From the NCBI GenBank assembly GCA_002786025.1, contig NHNW01000045.1, positions 124,001 to 188,000 of the forward strand: 64,000 bases of DNA. Reading direction: 5' to 3'. Positions within the stretch are counted from its first letter, which is position 1; every line of letters begins with the position of its first letter. Origin of the DNA: Zasmidium citrigriseum. Its lineage: Eukaryota; Ascomycota; Dothideomycetes; Mycosphaerellales; Mycosphaerellaceae. The translations under genes and the position numbers were made by a program. Positions 34,729 to 44,587 of this stretch are shown piece by piece. Under the pieces are notes generated by a model, which was not told the DNA's origin, made no database searches, and worked only from the letters and a program-made list of their open reading frames with translations.

Positions 34729-35328
34729 TGGAACGAGGGATGATGGAACGATATGGACGACGGGTCGTAGGGCGCAGCAAGTGGATCTCTAGCTTTTGAT
34801 TCTCATGTATAAGATTTGTCCAATTCCAACTAAAGCTTGCGTGTGCTATTAACCCTAATACCTACCTCAGGTCGTCGGCGGAAGCACTGCCGCACCGAGT
34901 TAGGTTATAGATATGCGAAGGTTTTTCTTCCAGACGAGGAAAGCACCCTTCCCTGTTGATCACAATGCTTGAACAGAGGAGAACTATCTGGAGAGCGAGT
35001 CATCAACCTAAATACAAGGCTACTGCATCTATGCAGTGCTAAGACAATGACCAAGACATAGTGAATGTGTGTAAGCTGTAGAATCTATCCTCCTGCGACA
35101 TAGTTATACTACTCCAGCCTTTGTTTTCCGGCTAGCACAGGAGGTATAAAGTGCCCCGTCTCTACTAGAAAGCTGTGCTCAATCCCATAGCACCAACATA
35201 GCAAGTTTTGGCCATTCAGCTCATCGTATCATCCCAACGTAAGTTCTCCGCGCCTTACGAGCAACATACTTGTAATTGACTTAGCTAACCAATTTAGAAC
35301 AAGCACTCCAAGAAGCGACTTGTCCACA
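34729..35328. promoter_or_regulatory. Upstream region of the secreted-protein gene
   Basis: Just after the pseudogene, a 15-bp unit (gggatgatggaacga) occurs twice in tandem near 34722-34751. A TATA box (ggtataaag) at about 35142-35150 precedes the secreted-protein gene. A 5' UTR intron is likely at 35239-35297 (gtaagt..atttag, with branch-like gctaac). The region is visibly more AT-rich than the housekeeping flanks. Confidence 0.5.
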
Positions 35329-35667
35329 ATGCTCAGCTTCGCCAAAATTGCAGCGGTTCTAGTGCCGTACGCCTCAGCTCAAGCGACCTATATCTTATAC
35401 AGCGATTATACTTGCTACGGGAAGACCAGCTTCGACACTGGCAACGTTCCCTGCTCAAGCCTCGCCGTCCCAGCCGAGTCATACACTGTGAATCCACTCC
35501 CCCCTGGGCAGGACACATCCACCTGTGGCTTATATGCGTTCTCTGGAAGCGATTGCCATGAGGAGGATCTAATCAATGTCTTCGGAATCATCGGTGGATG
35601 CGGAGTGATCACGAACAGCGCTGGTGAAGGTATCCCAGCTTACAGTTACTACATTGCGGATTGTTAA
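35329..35667 (+). CDS. Small secreted cysteine-rich protein (effector candidate)
   Basis: A 112-residue protein starting at the ATG at 35329. The open frame can be extended 3 codons upstream only from a TTG. Residues 1 to about 17 ('MLSFAKIAAVLVPYASA') form a signal peptide with an A-x-A cleavage site. The mature part of about 95 residues has six cysteines (in 'YTCYGK', 'VPCSS', 'STCGLY', 'SDCHEED', 'GGCGV' and the C-terminal 'ADC'), enough for three disulfides. It contains no enzyme motif I know. It has its own TATA box and probably a 5' UTR intron. Its position beside a decayed RdRP in an accessory segment fits a fast-evolving secreted protein, but a role in host interaction is only inference. 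Confidence 0.8.
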   Translation: MLSFAKIAAVLVPYASAQATYILYSDYTCYGKTSFDTGNVPCSSLAVPAESYTVNPLPPGQDTSTCGLYAFSGSDCHEEDLINVFGIIGGCGVITNSAGEGIPAYSYYIADC

Positions 35668-36002
35668 ATTCGATTGAGAAAACTTTTGTTGTGTATTGGC
35701 AAGAAGCCTTGCGTGAGTCGATGCACCCAGGTACAATGCATGGCGAAGAAGAGACCGCAACGCTGTCGGCGGTTGCTATGTCGACGTGTTACAAAGAGGC
35801 AGCTCTGCGTTGAATTCGATGTATGCTCAAATGACATTCTTTACTATCATCTTCGTACTGGTCGCCGACTCGTAATGGGAGGATCGACGTCACGTGTCGA
35901 AAAGTGGGCCTCGAACAGGGATCCGTTGCCGAAGCTTTGCGACTTCACTTCTTCACATCGATTCGTCCATCTCACAACCATAGACGTTGGAGTCGAAACA
36001 CC
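35668..36002. promoter_or_regulatory. Thioesterase upstream region
   Basis: This 335-bp gap contains direct repeat copy B and the presumed promoter and 5' UTR of the thioesterase gene. The 12-mer cgacttcacttc at 35940-35951 lies 52 bp before the ATG and recurs before other genes of the window. Confidence 0.45.
35877..35951 (+). repeat. Direct repeat copy B (upstream of thioesterase gene)
   Basis: Partner of the copy at 33043-33108, in the same orientation. The exact blocks are 35877-35895 and 35914-35943. Copy B sits 50-125 bp upstream of an intact gene, so it is probably the ancestral copy. The two copies bracket the RdRP pseudogene and the secreted-protein gene, about 2.8 kb. Confidence 0.85.
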
Positions 36003-36831
36003 ATGTCGTCGAGGTGCTTGCCTTTCGTCCGATCGGTATGGGAGTCATTTCGGGCGAATTCGGGGTTGGAACCAAGGTACACGACACCAATGGCATTTGT
36101 GATTGAAATGGGACGTGGTTTGTTGACATGTTGATGTTGGGTGGTGATAGGTTACTTGATGGGGTATGTCTTCTCTTCTTGTACACAAACTGAAATAGCG
36201 GGACATCTCCATCAGATCCATCAAATGCAAATGCTGACTGAGGCTCTTTCTCGACAGTTACGAATCACAGCCGCCCGCCCCGGTACCGTAAACTTCGAAC
36301 TCGATATCAAGAAGGAACATACCGTACGTCCCGTCATTACCCCCTCCCCCTTCCCCTTCCCCTGCCCCTTCCCTCCACCCAACTCCCCTCATCTTCTCTC
36401 CTACTCACACCCTCCCAGAACCGCCTCCAAATCCTCCACGGCGGCACAATAGCCTCGATGGTCGACCTCGGCGGCAGCCTCGCCGTCGCCTCTCGCGGCC
36501 TCTTCGCAACAGGAGTCTCCACGGATCTAAACGTGACGTATTTGAATTCTGGAGGCAAAGTGGGGGATTTGATTCGGGCGGAGGTGAGGTGTGATAAATG
36601 TAAGTCCCATACTTCCTGTTGTGGAGGGGTTGGGTAGGGTTGTATTTGGGTGAGTGAGGGCTGATGTGTGCTGCAGTTGGGAAGACCCTGGCGTATACGA
36701 GTATTTCGTTTACGAATGAGAAAGAGGAATTGGTGGCGAGGGGGAGTCATACGAAGTATGTGAGTTTTGCGTGGAAGGATGCGAATAATATTGTGGAGGA
36801 GTTGAGTCCCAAGACGGCGGGGAAGGAATAG
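36003..36831 (+). CDS. Hotdog-fold acyl-CoA thioesterase (ACOT13/PaaI-like)
   Basis: A 162-residue 4HBT thioesterase that hydrolyses acyl-CoA thioesters, probably mitochondrial. Five exons are needed: 36003-36076, 36151-36163 (13 nt), 36258-36323, 36419-36599 and 36677-36831. Introns are 36077-36150, 36164-36257, 36324-36418 (very C-rich) and 36600-36676. The phases close exactly: 'NSGLEPR' + 'LLDG' + 'LRITAARPGTVNFELDIKKE'. Hotdog motifs are 'NRLQILHGGTIASMVDLGG', with the HGG loop and catalytic Asp region, then 'LFATGVSTDLNVTYL' and 'RGSHTKYVSF'. None of the exons is long, so this gene is easily missed by frame scanning. It converges on the Aquarius gene with 92 bp between the stops. Confidence 0.92.
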
Positions 36832-36923
36832 AGTCAAGACACCAAATGTAGATCAGCAGTACTGTACAGATCGAACTTTTCTTGCTTCTCATATCGAAAA
36901 GGGTATCTCACATCTACTTTACT

Positions 36924-39900
36924 TTACACCTCCTCATCCTCCTCCATGCCCTCGTCTCCATCCGCAACACCATCACCATTATCTTCTTCGTCGTCCTCAT
37001 CATCGTCCTCCACCCGTCCCTTGGAACCACTAGCAGCAGGCGGCAAGACCTCCTTACCCATCTTCAGCGCCGCAACCTTCGCATTCGTCATCTCAAAAAC
37101 ATACTGCCCCAAATGCTCCACACCTTCCATAGCTGAGATCTTGCTCGTCTTGACCTCGTCCTCAATGCTCCTCTGCGTGGGATACATCTCGCCCGTGACG
37201 AGCTCGAGTTTTGTCCCGCGCTCAAACAGCGGAGCGAAAGCTTCCCTCAGTTCAAGAGAGCTCTCGAAAACTTCCTTCCGGCCGAGGACGTACAGCCCGA
37301 GACGCGCTCGACTTAAGGCGACGGTGAGACGGCGGAGATCGCGGAGGTAGCCGGGAGATTTCGTGCGGACGAGAGAGAGGATGATGTAGTCATTCTGCTC
37401 TCCCTGGTATTTGTCGATGGTGCCGACCCAGTTGGGAAGACCGAAAAGGCGATTGCTCTTGCAGCGGTGGTTGAGAACGTCTTTGATAAGGGCTCTCTGG
37501 CCGGCGTAGGCGGTGAGGATAGTGATTCTCTCGGCTGGGTAGCCTAGTAAACGCATGTACTGGTACAACGCCACGGCGTACTCTGCCTCGCCCAGATTTT
37601 GGATGAAGTGTGGACTGGGCTCGGTCTCGCCTTGTTTTTTGTAGTCGGGGACATCGATGAATTGGTAGTCGTGGAGGAAGCCGGCGTTGGCGGTGACGAA
37701 TTCGGGTGCTGAGGAGGTGATGGGGAGATTCTGGAGAGATGGGTAGCGCCATTTGTAGAGATTCGCCAGACTTGGTCGGCTGCGGCCTTGGGCGTCGAGG
37801 ACGACGTGTGGGACTCCGAGGCGGATGAGGCGCTGGAATAATGACTGTTCCAGATTCGCGTAGCTCTTCAGAGCATTGTCTTGAATTACGGGCGAGTTCT
37901 GCAAGTGGTCTCCAACCAGGACTATGCGCTGCAAAGGGTTCTCCGGGGCTTTGCCGTCTTCGACCTTTGGATTCTGCAGCACAAAGGGAATGAAGTTCTC
38001 CACTTCTGTGATCTGCGCTGCTTCCTCCATCACAACGTTGTCGTAGTGGAAGCCAAGGGCGGCAATCTCTTGTCTGCGAATGGCTGCATGAGTGGAGGTC
38101 ATGGCCACAATGCGAGCTTCCTTGACGAGAAGGTAGTTTGACTTGTCCTTCTGTGCGCGAAGGATTTCGAATGGTCGAATGTCGGCGAGCTCGTCAAAGA
38201 TCCGGCGCATGTGTCGCTCGCATCCCTGGACAACGTCAATGATCTGCTCCTTCGAAGCGTTCTCGGGGAATAGTGGTCCCGGAGTATTGGCAAAGAAACT
38301 GTGGAACGGGAAAGCCACAACAAGATCATCCACACTGATCTCCTCCGCCTTCGCAACCTCCCAGAAGCGCTTCCATCTGGGCTGGACATAGACTTGATCA
38401 AAGTACTCGGCCGTCTCGCAGCTGTTGCCGTGCGCACCGGGCGCTCCAATACTGCTTGCGAGTCTTTGCACTTCCGCAAGATAGTGACCACCGCGCTCAA
38501 GGAACGACTCGACACGACCCGCTTTACTGAAGCTTGCCTCCGTCGTCAATTCCTCTTCTCCATGGCCCAGTCTCAAGAGATGTCTCTCATCGATGTCAAG
38601 TGCTACAATCTTCTGGAAGAGTTGGTTGAGAGCTTGATTCGAGTGAGCGATCAGCAGCGTTCGCTGTTGCGGGAAGTCATGATAGATGTTGTTGATGATT
38701 TGGGTCGCAACGTCCGTCTTGCCGGTTCCAGGTGGTCCAACGACTAAAGTCAAGCCAGGCTGAGTTCCAGAGGTGATGGACTCGACCTGCGTAGGTGTGA
38801 AGCGAACGGTATTGAGTTTGGGTGCGTCGGCAGGATAAGGCCCTGTATTCGGGGGCTTGTAAGTCGATACTCGGAATGTCTCTGCTGCGGGTGCAGGATC
38901 AGGGCCATCCGGTTGATCTCGTCTCCTCTTCTTGCCGCTCTTTGGTGGTGGAGGTGCTGGCTGTGTACCTATCGCCTCCAGCACGTATGGTGGCGGAAAG
39001 ATAGAGTCAAACTTTGGATCTGGCTCAAGCGTCTTGCCAGGGAATGACTCTATCAGATGCTGCCAATCCAAGAAAGTGTCTCGATAGTCAACAGACTTCA
39101 ACTTGTTTGGCAATCGTTTGTACGATGCCGAAGCTGGATCGCCGAATCCTAGGAAGACTTCCTGGAGCCAAGTCGGTATCGGAGTATCAGAGAGAGCAAG
39201 CTGCTTGATGCTTTCCAGCACTGGACGAAAGTTGTTCTCTCGCGACCTTCGTCGTATCACAAGGTTGATGCTGTCGTAGATGTCACCTTTGTTAGCATCT
39301 GCCCGCTCCTTATCGGCTTTGTATGCTGCAGCATCCAGCCTCAACAATAGGCGCCGCTGCTTGGGTCGGGCCATGCCGTCGACGTGATCTTGCACCTCGT
39401 AGTTGTGTCTCAAGACTCGTCCGTTCTCATCAAGAACACTGATGACATCGGCGCTTCGAACGGCCTTTAGGCCGATTTTCTCAGCATGAGAATGGTAGCC
39501 GTTGCCATTGGTGAGCTTCATTGATGTGTCTTCGGGGTGCAAAGCCAGGAGGAAGACAGTGTCGTCTTGCCGCAAGCTCTCCCACTCTCTTCTTAGCCCG
39601 GGTTGTAGTCGGCTGACATCCAGTATAATCTCGACCTTGACCTCTGCAGGAACTGTCTCGCCGACCCGTGGGGGCTGTGTCTCAATTATCGCAGGTTTGG
39701 AGATAGGTATCGCCATTCGTGAGAAGCCATCAAATCGAGTCATTCCGCCGCCACGCCGTGGCTGCAGACGCTTGATGGTATCCTCAAGATGCTTCCTGAT
39801 CTCGTAGAACGCCTCGTGTCGGTAAAGCACGAACGATCGCCATAGAAAGTCGCCAACGGTGAGATACTGCAGATTGAGCTTGGGAATCGCAAGTGGCCTG

Positions 39901-41195
39901 GTCGAGTCAAACTCATCCGTTGCCAACATTGATTGGTCGTAAAGGACCTCATCGATCGGCAGTACGCGGAGTGGCCTGAGTTGCTCGGTATAGAAAGTCT
40001 TCTTCTCAACCGTGAACACCAAGCACTCGGTCAAGAATGCGCGATCCCGCACAAGAAGCGACTTCTCCGGGTATTCGGACGTCCTTAAGCCAATCTCCTG
40101 ACACAGTGCAAGCAGCTCAGCATCCGTGAGACCCTCGAGATGTCCCTCCAGTTCCTGTCGTTGCGAGAGTGCACCAAAATTCGTCAAGTACAGAATCTTG
40201 AGCTTGTCGGGTTGCTGCTTCATTGCAGCTTTCTGCAATCTCGAGATCTCGGCATTCTGGGCCTCCTCATACTCCTGTCTGCTCAATTGCCGTCCGGTCT
40301 GGTCATCAAGCGGGAAAAGCGTGTAGTGAGACAGCAGGCCATACATCTCTCGTATGCTCCGTTCGTCCTGGTACATGGGCGAAAGCGCAATGGCAGGTAG
40401 AGTATTCATATCCTGAAGCAGCGTGTTGACGTATCGTCTTGTAGGCAGTTGACTCTGCAGATCCGAGAGCAGCTCAAGGGAACGCTCACAGAACAGCATG
40501 TTCTCTGCCTTTGCGTCCGCGGTCGCATCCACATCGTACAGCTTATCGAAGAACTGCGACAAGAGAGTATGTAGCCAACTCCTCTCAAATCGTAATCTTG
40601 CCTGCCCAGCATTGTCTGCGTTGTCGAACTTCTTTCCAGCAGCCCGCCATGCTTTCTGTAGTTGCGTGCTCTTTGCCAGATGCTTCTCCCTGATACCCTC
40701 ACTGTGAAGATTATGCCACATGCCAATCGAAACCAACGGGGCGCATTCTTTTCGCACAATCCCATGATCCAGACTCTGATATGCGCCGACGATGAAAATG
40801 AGCAGATGTGTTCGTAGCGTCGCGGAGAGCGATTGATCGATGCTCAAATGGACTATCCTTCTGAAGAAGTCTGAAAATTCGTCTGGGGTGTTGGCGAAGG
40901 TAGGCCATATTGGAAGTCGTTCCTGTCTCTTGACATTGACCAGGAATGCCAGGAGTAAGACATGCTGATTCGACGCATCTTGGGTATAACCAGGCCAAAG
41001 GTATCTCTCCAAAGCCTGCAACTGCTCGAGCAGCAGCAGAGAGAAGTCGGAAAAGTGATCGTCTTCAATCAGCTTCCAGAGCCTCGAGACGGTCGCAGGT
41101 AAAACAGAGGCGGGAGTGGCAGTGAGCCAGGTATCGCGCGCGATTTGGGCAATTTCGTGGTCGCCAGTCAGGTCTTCGATGCTCGGGCGCGACAT
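36924..41195 (-). CDS. Pre-mRNA splicing helicase Aquarius (Cwf11)
   Basis: Aquarius (AQR; Cwf11 in fission yeast) is the SF1 RNA helicase of the intron-binding complex in the spliceosome. The gene is a single exon encoding 1,423 residues from the ATG at 41195 ('MSRPSIEDLTGD'). The frame is open for 83 codons further upstream, but that part is composition-biased and overlaps the promoter. The N-terminal two thirds are ARM/alpha-solenoid and beta-barrel regions typical of the family. The helicase core has Walker A '[11 protein letters not shown]' near residue 820, motif II 'NVVMEEAAQITEVE' near 1055, 'VLVGDHLQNSPVIQ' near 1098, 'GTIDKYQGEQNDYIILSLV' near 1260 and 'TVALSRARLGLYVLG' near 1295. 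The C-terminal 40 residues are Asp/Glu-rich. An unbroken 4.3-kb exon is notable in an intron-rich genome. Confidence 0.95.
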   Translation of the reverse strand: MSRPSIEDLTGDHEIAQIARDTWLTATPASVLPATVSRLWKLIEDDHFSDFSLLLLEQLQALERYLWPGYTQDASNQHVLLLAFLVNVKRQERLPIWPTFANTPDEFSDFFRRIVHLSIDQSLSATLRTHLLIFIVGAYQSLDHGIVRKECAPLVSIGMWHNLHSEGIREKHLAKSTQLQKAWRAAGKKFDNADNAGQARLRFERSWLHTLLSQFFDKLYDVDATADAKAENMLFCERSLELLSDLQSQLPTRRYVNTLLQDMNTLPAIALSPMYQDERSIREMYGLLSHYTLFPLDDQTGRQLSRQEYEEAQNAEISRLQKAAMKQQPDKLKILYLTNFGALSQRQELEGHLEGLTDAELLALCQEIGLRTSEYPEKSLLVRDRAFLTECLVFTVEKKTFYTEQLRPLRVLPIDEVLYDQSMLATDEFDSTRPLAIPKLNLQYLTVGDFLWRSFVLYRHEAFYEIRKHLEDTIKRLQPRRGGGMTRFDGFSRMAIPISKPAIIETQPPRVGETVPAEVKVEIILDVSRLQPGLRREWESLRQDDTVFLLALHPEDTSMKLTNGNGYHSHAEKIGLKAVRSADVISVLDENGRVLRHNYEVQDHVDGMARPKQRRLLLRLDAAAYKADKERADANKGDIYDSINLVIRRRSRENNFRPVLESIKQLALSDTPIPTWLQEVFLGFGDPASASYKRLPNKLKSVDYRDTFLDWQHLIESFPGKTLEPDPKFDSIFPPPYVLEAIGTQPAPPPPKSGKKRRRDQPDGPDPAPAAETFRVSTYKPPNTGPYPADAPKLNTVRFTPTQVESITSGTQPGLTLVVGPPGTGKTDVATQIINNIYHDFPQQRTLLIAHSNQALNQLFQKIVALDIDERHLLRLGHGEEELTTEASFSKAGRVESFLERGGHYLAEVQRLASSIGAPGAHGNSCETAEYFDQVYVQPRWKRFWEVAKAEEISVDDLVVAFPFHSFFANTPGPLFPENASKEQIIDVVQGCERHMRRIFDELADIRPFEILRAQKDKSNYLLVKEARIVAMTSTHAAIRRQEIAALGFHYDNVVMEEAAQITEVENFIPFVLQNPKVEDGKAPENPLQRIVLVGDHLQNSPVIQDNALKSYANLEQSLFQRLIRLGVPHVVLDAQGRSRPSLANLYKWRYPSLQNLPITSSAPEFVTANAGFLHDYQFIDVPDYKKQGETEPSPHFIQNLGEAEYAVALYQYMRLLGYPAERITILTAYAGQRALIKDVLNHRCKSNRLFGLPNWVGTIDKYQGEQNDYIILSLVRTKSPGYLRDLRRLTVALSRARLGLYVLGRKEVFESSLELREAFAPLFERGTKLELVTGEMYPTQRSIEDEVKTSKISAMEGVEHLGQYVFEMTNAKVAALKMGKEVLPPAASGSKGRVEDDDEDDEEDNGDGVADGDEGMEEDEEV

Positions 41196-41425
41196 GATTC
41201 CTCTGCAACCTCCCCCAGTCCAACTGCCTTCGAAAGTCAGTCGCGTGCAGTTGTTGCGATCAAACTTCTGGCGTCGACAATTACGGAGGCCTGAATCAAA
41301 ATTTAGCTTGAATTGCTTCACCTCCGCGTCACGTGCAGAGCTCCAATCAACGCCGTCCTTTACTAACGACTGCACTTCACCTTGCCTTGACTGCCACCAG
41401 CCATTGGGACACCACATCGCCCACC

Positions 41426-42103
41426 ATGTCCCAGACGCAGACACAGCGACCGCCGGAGAATGTCTCCATCAGTGAGGGACCTGAATTGGGCCGCACTGGC
41501 TTGCCTGCGGTGCCTGGCAAGAGACTCAACACCGACTACCCAGTACCACTCACTCTCGGCATACACATCTAAGGTTCAATATTGATTGAGATCTAGCTAA
41601 TCGACTCGGACCCTCACTTCTCCCGCGTCATGCGCTACGCCCGCCCCAGCGACTACCTCCACGGCACCGCGCTCGCCGCCGCTGGCCCCGCCCTGATGCT
41701 CTGGTGGGAGCGAGTCTCTCCCTCCGAAGTAGGCAAAGGCGGCTTCGCCAGCATCATGCGCCTCTCCGGCGCCCTCTCCATCACCGCCGGCTTCCTGTAC
41801 TTCTACTCGCGCTCCGTCAACCGCTTCTACGGCTTCACCGAGAACCGCCGCGAAATCGACATGGACATGCGCGAGATGACCGACCGCGTCAAGAGGGGCG
41901 AGCCGCTGTACGGCAAGACGAGGTTGACGGAGTATATGCAGGGTGCGGCGGCGAGGCAGAGCAGATATAGCGGGGTGTTTATTCATGTCATGCCGTGGTT
42001 TAACTTTGTGAACCATAATCAGCATGGCGTGGATACGGCCAAGTATTATCAGAATGCGGAGAGGGAGTTGGAGGCGGAGAGGCAGGGGAAGACAGTGTCA
42101 TGA
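41426..42103 (+). CDS. NADH:ubiquinone oxidoreductase 21 kDa subunit (complex I accessory)
   Basis: A 207-residue fungal complex I accessory subunit of the inner mitochondrial membrane. Exon 1 is 41426-41542, the intron is 41543-41596 (gtacca..atctag), and exon 2 is 41597-42103. The phase-0 junction joins 'RLNTDYP' to 'LIDSDPHFSRVMRYARPSDY'. Both parts of the fungal 21-kDa family are present: the N-terminal 'PHFSRVMRYARPSDYLHGT' and the C-terminal 'GFTENRREIDMDMREMTDRV' with 'LTEYMQGAAARQSRYSGVF'. Two membrane segments lie at about 60-80 and 92-110. It diverges from the Aquarius gene over 230 bp. The 12-nt sequence cgactgcacttc lies 48-59 bp before the ATG. Confidence 0.9.
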
Positions 42104-42333
42104 AGTTGAAGAGGACGCATGAGAGAGCGTGAAGACGTGGGCCGAAGGTCCAACAAGACTAGAAAAGGTTTCTAGGAAGATGTAAACTGTGGTCAGCATC
42201 CGGGAAGCTTCTACAACACCGGACGGCGCAGTGGGAATGGCAAAGATTTTGATATGTCTACTCAAATCGTTTCACATGGGGTAAAGTTGCGAGCTGGAGC
42301 TCTACTGACATATCGCAGATTCATTGTTATATT

Positions 42334-43417
42334 CTAGGACAACAGCTTCTCGCCCAGGAACTCGACGGTCACCTTCATCATCCTCTCAAACATCGGGCCG
42401 TCGAAAAGATCAAAGTGGCCGGCCCTAGGGAGCACTTCCAGTCGTTTGGGATCCTTGGCTTTCGAGAAAGCATCGAGCATCAGCTCCACCGGTGCTGCAA
42501 CGTCCAATTCTGGCGCGAACATGAGCAACGGTCGGGGGCTGATGTACTGGATGACGCCAGTAGGCTCCATGTAAGCGCCAGTCCAGGAGCTACGATCTGG
42601 TCAGCAAGAAGTTGGGAATATTCAATGAATTGGGACTTACCTTCGCACCGTCAGATCATTGACCCACGAGCATTTGCCATCCCACTTCGAGAACCATGCA
42701 TACGCTTCCCTGGATCCCATCGAGGCTGGGGCATTCGGATCTTCAGATGTCACCGGCAGACGAGCGACCTCTCCGCCAGCAATTCGTGCCTTTCGGTCTG
42801 GACAGACACATCAGCATCTCCAACTCCATCGTCAAGAAGCAAAACCATACCAGCAGCAAAAGCCCCCCAAACGGCCTCCCTCATAGTCGGCAGAAATACC
42901 CTCTGCGCCTGTCCCATCCCACTCACAACCGGCCTGCACACGCAAAGTCAGCACTCCAGCCCCATCACCCTTCCCCATCAACAAAAAGGGATACTCACGC
43001 CGTAGCAACCACCGCTCTCACTCTGAGATCCGCCGCCCCCGCACAAATTGCATGCCCCCCACCATACGAATACCCCCAAAACCCCACCCTCTCTCCATCA
43101 ATTCCCTCCAACCCTTGCACAAACGTCACCGCATCGCCCAGATCACTGACTTGCTCTGCAGGAACGATTTCTCGACGTGGAGCGTTGGGGGCTGTGTCTG
43201 AGGAGCCGAAACCTCGGTGGTCGTAGGTGAGGACTGCGATGGGGAGGGTGGAGGTGAGGTGGGTGGCGACGCGCGGGAGTTCCATTTCTTGGACGCAGGA
43301 CCAGCCGTGGATCATTATTAGGATTGGGAGTTTGGTCGAAGCATTTTGGGGCGTGTAGAGGCGGCCGCGGAGGGTTACGGCGTCGGTTGTTTTGAATTCC
43401 ACGTCTTTTACGGACAT
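42334..43417 (-). CDS. Alpha/beta hydrolase (polyketide-transferase/Xaa-Pro-like family)
   Basis: A 304-residue alpha/beta hydrolase. Exons are 42999-43417, 42851-42933, 42641-42797 and 42334-42589. Introns are 42934-42998 (gtgagt..gtgcag), 42798-42850 (gtatgg..gtccag) and 42590-42640 (gtaagt..cgtag), and all phases agree. The fold is marked by 'LPILIMIHGWSCVQEMELPR' (oxyanion loop HGW), 'VLTYDHRGFGSSD', the nucleophile elbow 'GFWGYSYGGGHA' (Ser in G-x-S-x-G-G), and the C-terminal 'PRAGHFDLFDG' with the catalytic His. The acid is probably the Asp in 'FAPELDV'. Related fungal proteins are annotated as polyketide transferases or dienelactone-type hydrolases. The substrate cannot be told. A tatata element at 43507-43514 lies about 90 bp upstream. 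Confidence 0.88.
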
Positions 43418-44587
43418 CTTGGCGATTGGGAGCGAAATGTAACGTTTGCGGTGCGGGGAAAGAGGGAGATATCAAGCGTAGGAAAGTCGATGAAAGGTGA
43501 AGTGGAATATATAAATGGGAAGCCTTACCTATAGCCTCCCACGCGGCGCAAACATACCTACCCCTCTGAATTACTCGGTGCGTTCTGGAATGTCAGGAAC
43601 AGGACTAAACTGCGATTCCCAGCTTGCAGTAGCCTGCGACCGATCCTCTCGTGGGGCTGCGGCTGAAAGTTTGAGCGATGGTTTCTTTAGGCCATTACTT
43701 AGGCTTTGTTGGATCTTGTGCATACGGCGCATAGATGTCGTAGTTTGATAGGTGCTCTCGCTTAGTTAGAAACTTGCCCTATGTTGCGATCTGTTTTGAG
43801 GGCGTTGGTGCATTGATGACGGTTGGACGAATGGGATTCGTTCGTCGGCTCGGAGAGAGGCTTTCGGCTCTTGCATTTAAGGTACTGGAAGAAGTGATTA
43901 CAGATAGGGAATGAATTTAGGTATTCGGTGATGATGTTGCGACTTTGCAAGGGCCTTAGACAAGTATACTTTGCGCTAGCCGCCGTGGCTCTGGCATGTG
44001 AGTGAGTGTGATTCGGGTTCGCGTTGCTGAGTGAGGAGGGTTGTCATGAGGAAGGGTCGTTCAAACGAGGGAAATACTTTCGCGCGATCTTTGAAGTTGA
44101 ATCAATCGTTGAGAGAAGCTCACGTTCCTGTTGTAAGCTCAAAGGAGTTCCATCCGAGTACGAAAGATAAAGTGCGCATGTGCTTCACCTCACTTTCCTA
44201 CCTCATCCTACTATCCTGATATGATCATCAGATTCCTACACGAGAACCACATCTGTACGAGTTCTCCAACGACTCAGCAACGAACAATGCATCGTAACCA
44301 AAACGTCAACGCGAAGATCTTGCCAACCCTGCCAACTTCTCCAACCCACGAATCCTTGCACTCTCTTGCAGGTGATGTGCGATGACGTCGCCTCTCTGTG
44401 CTCGTGAGACGCTTTAAACCAACCACGAAGACCACGCAACGCATACAGTACCTCCTGACTGAAGTTGTGAACTTCGCAAATCTTGCTTAGAGAAAGACAA
44501 TAGAGCTCTCTTCAGTCCTACCTATACTGTAAGTCTTCCACCACAACGAGGAGTTAGTTGTTGGGTGAATTGGAGCTAACAACCACA
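43418..44587. other. Intergenic region, 1.2 kb
   Basis: The left end is the hydrolase promoter, with a TATA-like stretch at 43507-43514. The right end leads to the 100-aa protein gene and may include a 5' UTR intron (a gtaagt at about 44530). No convincing coding frame was found between them. Confidence 0.4.

Noticed and set aside
34849..34860. Telomere-like ttaaccctaa
   Set aside because: There is a single unit only, with no tandem array. It is a chance match.
41196..41444. 83-codon N-terminal extension of Aquarius
   Set aside because: The frame is open but overlaps the divergent promoter. The composition is Trp/Gly-biased, and 'MSRPSIEDLTGD' is a normal family start.
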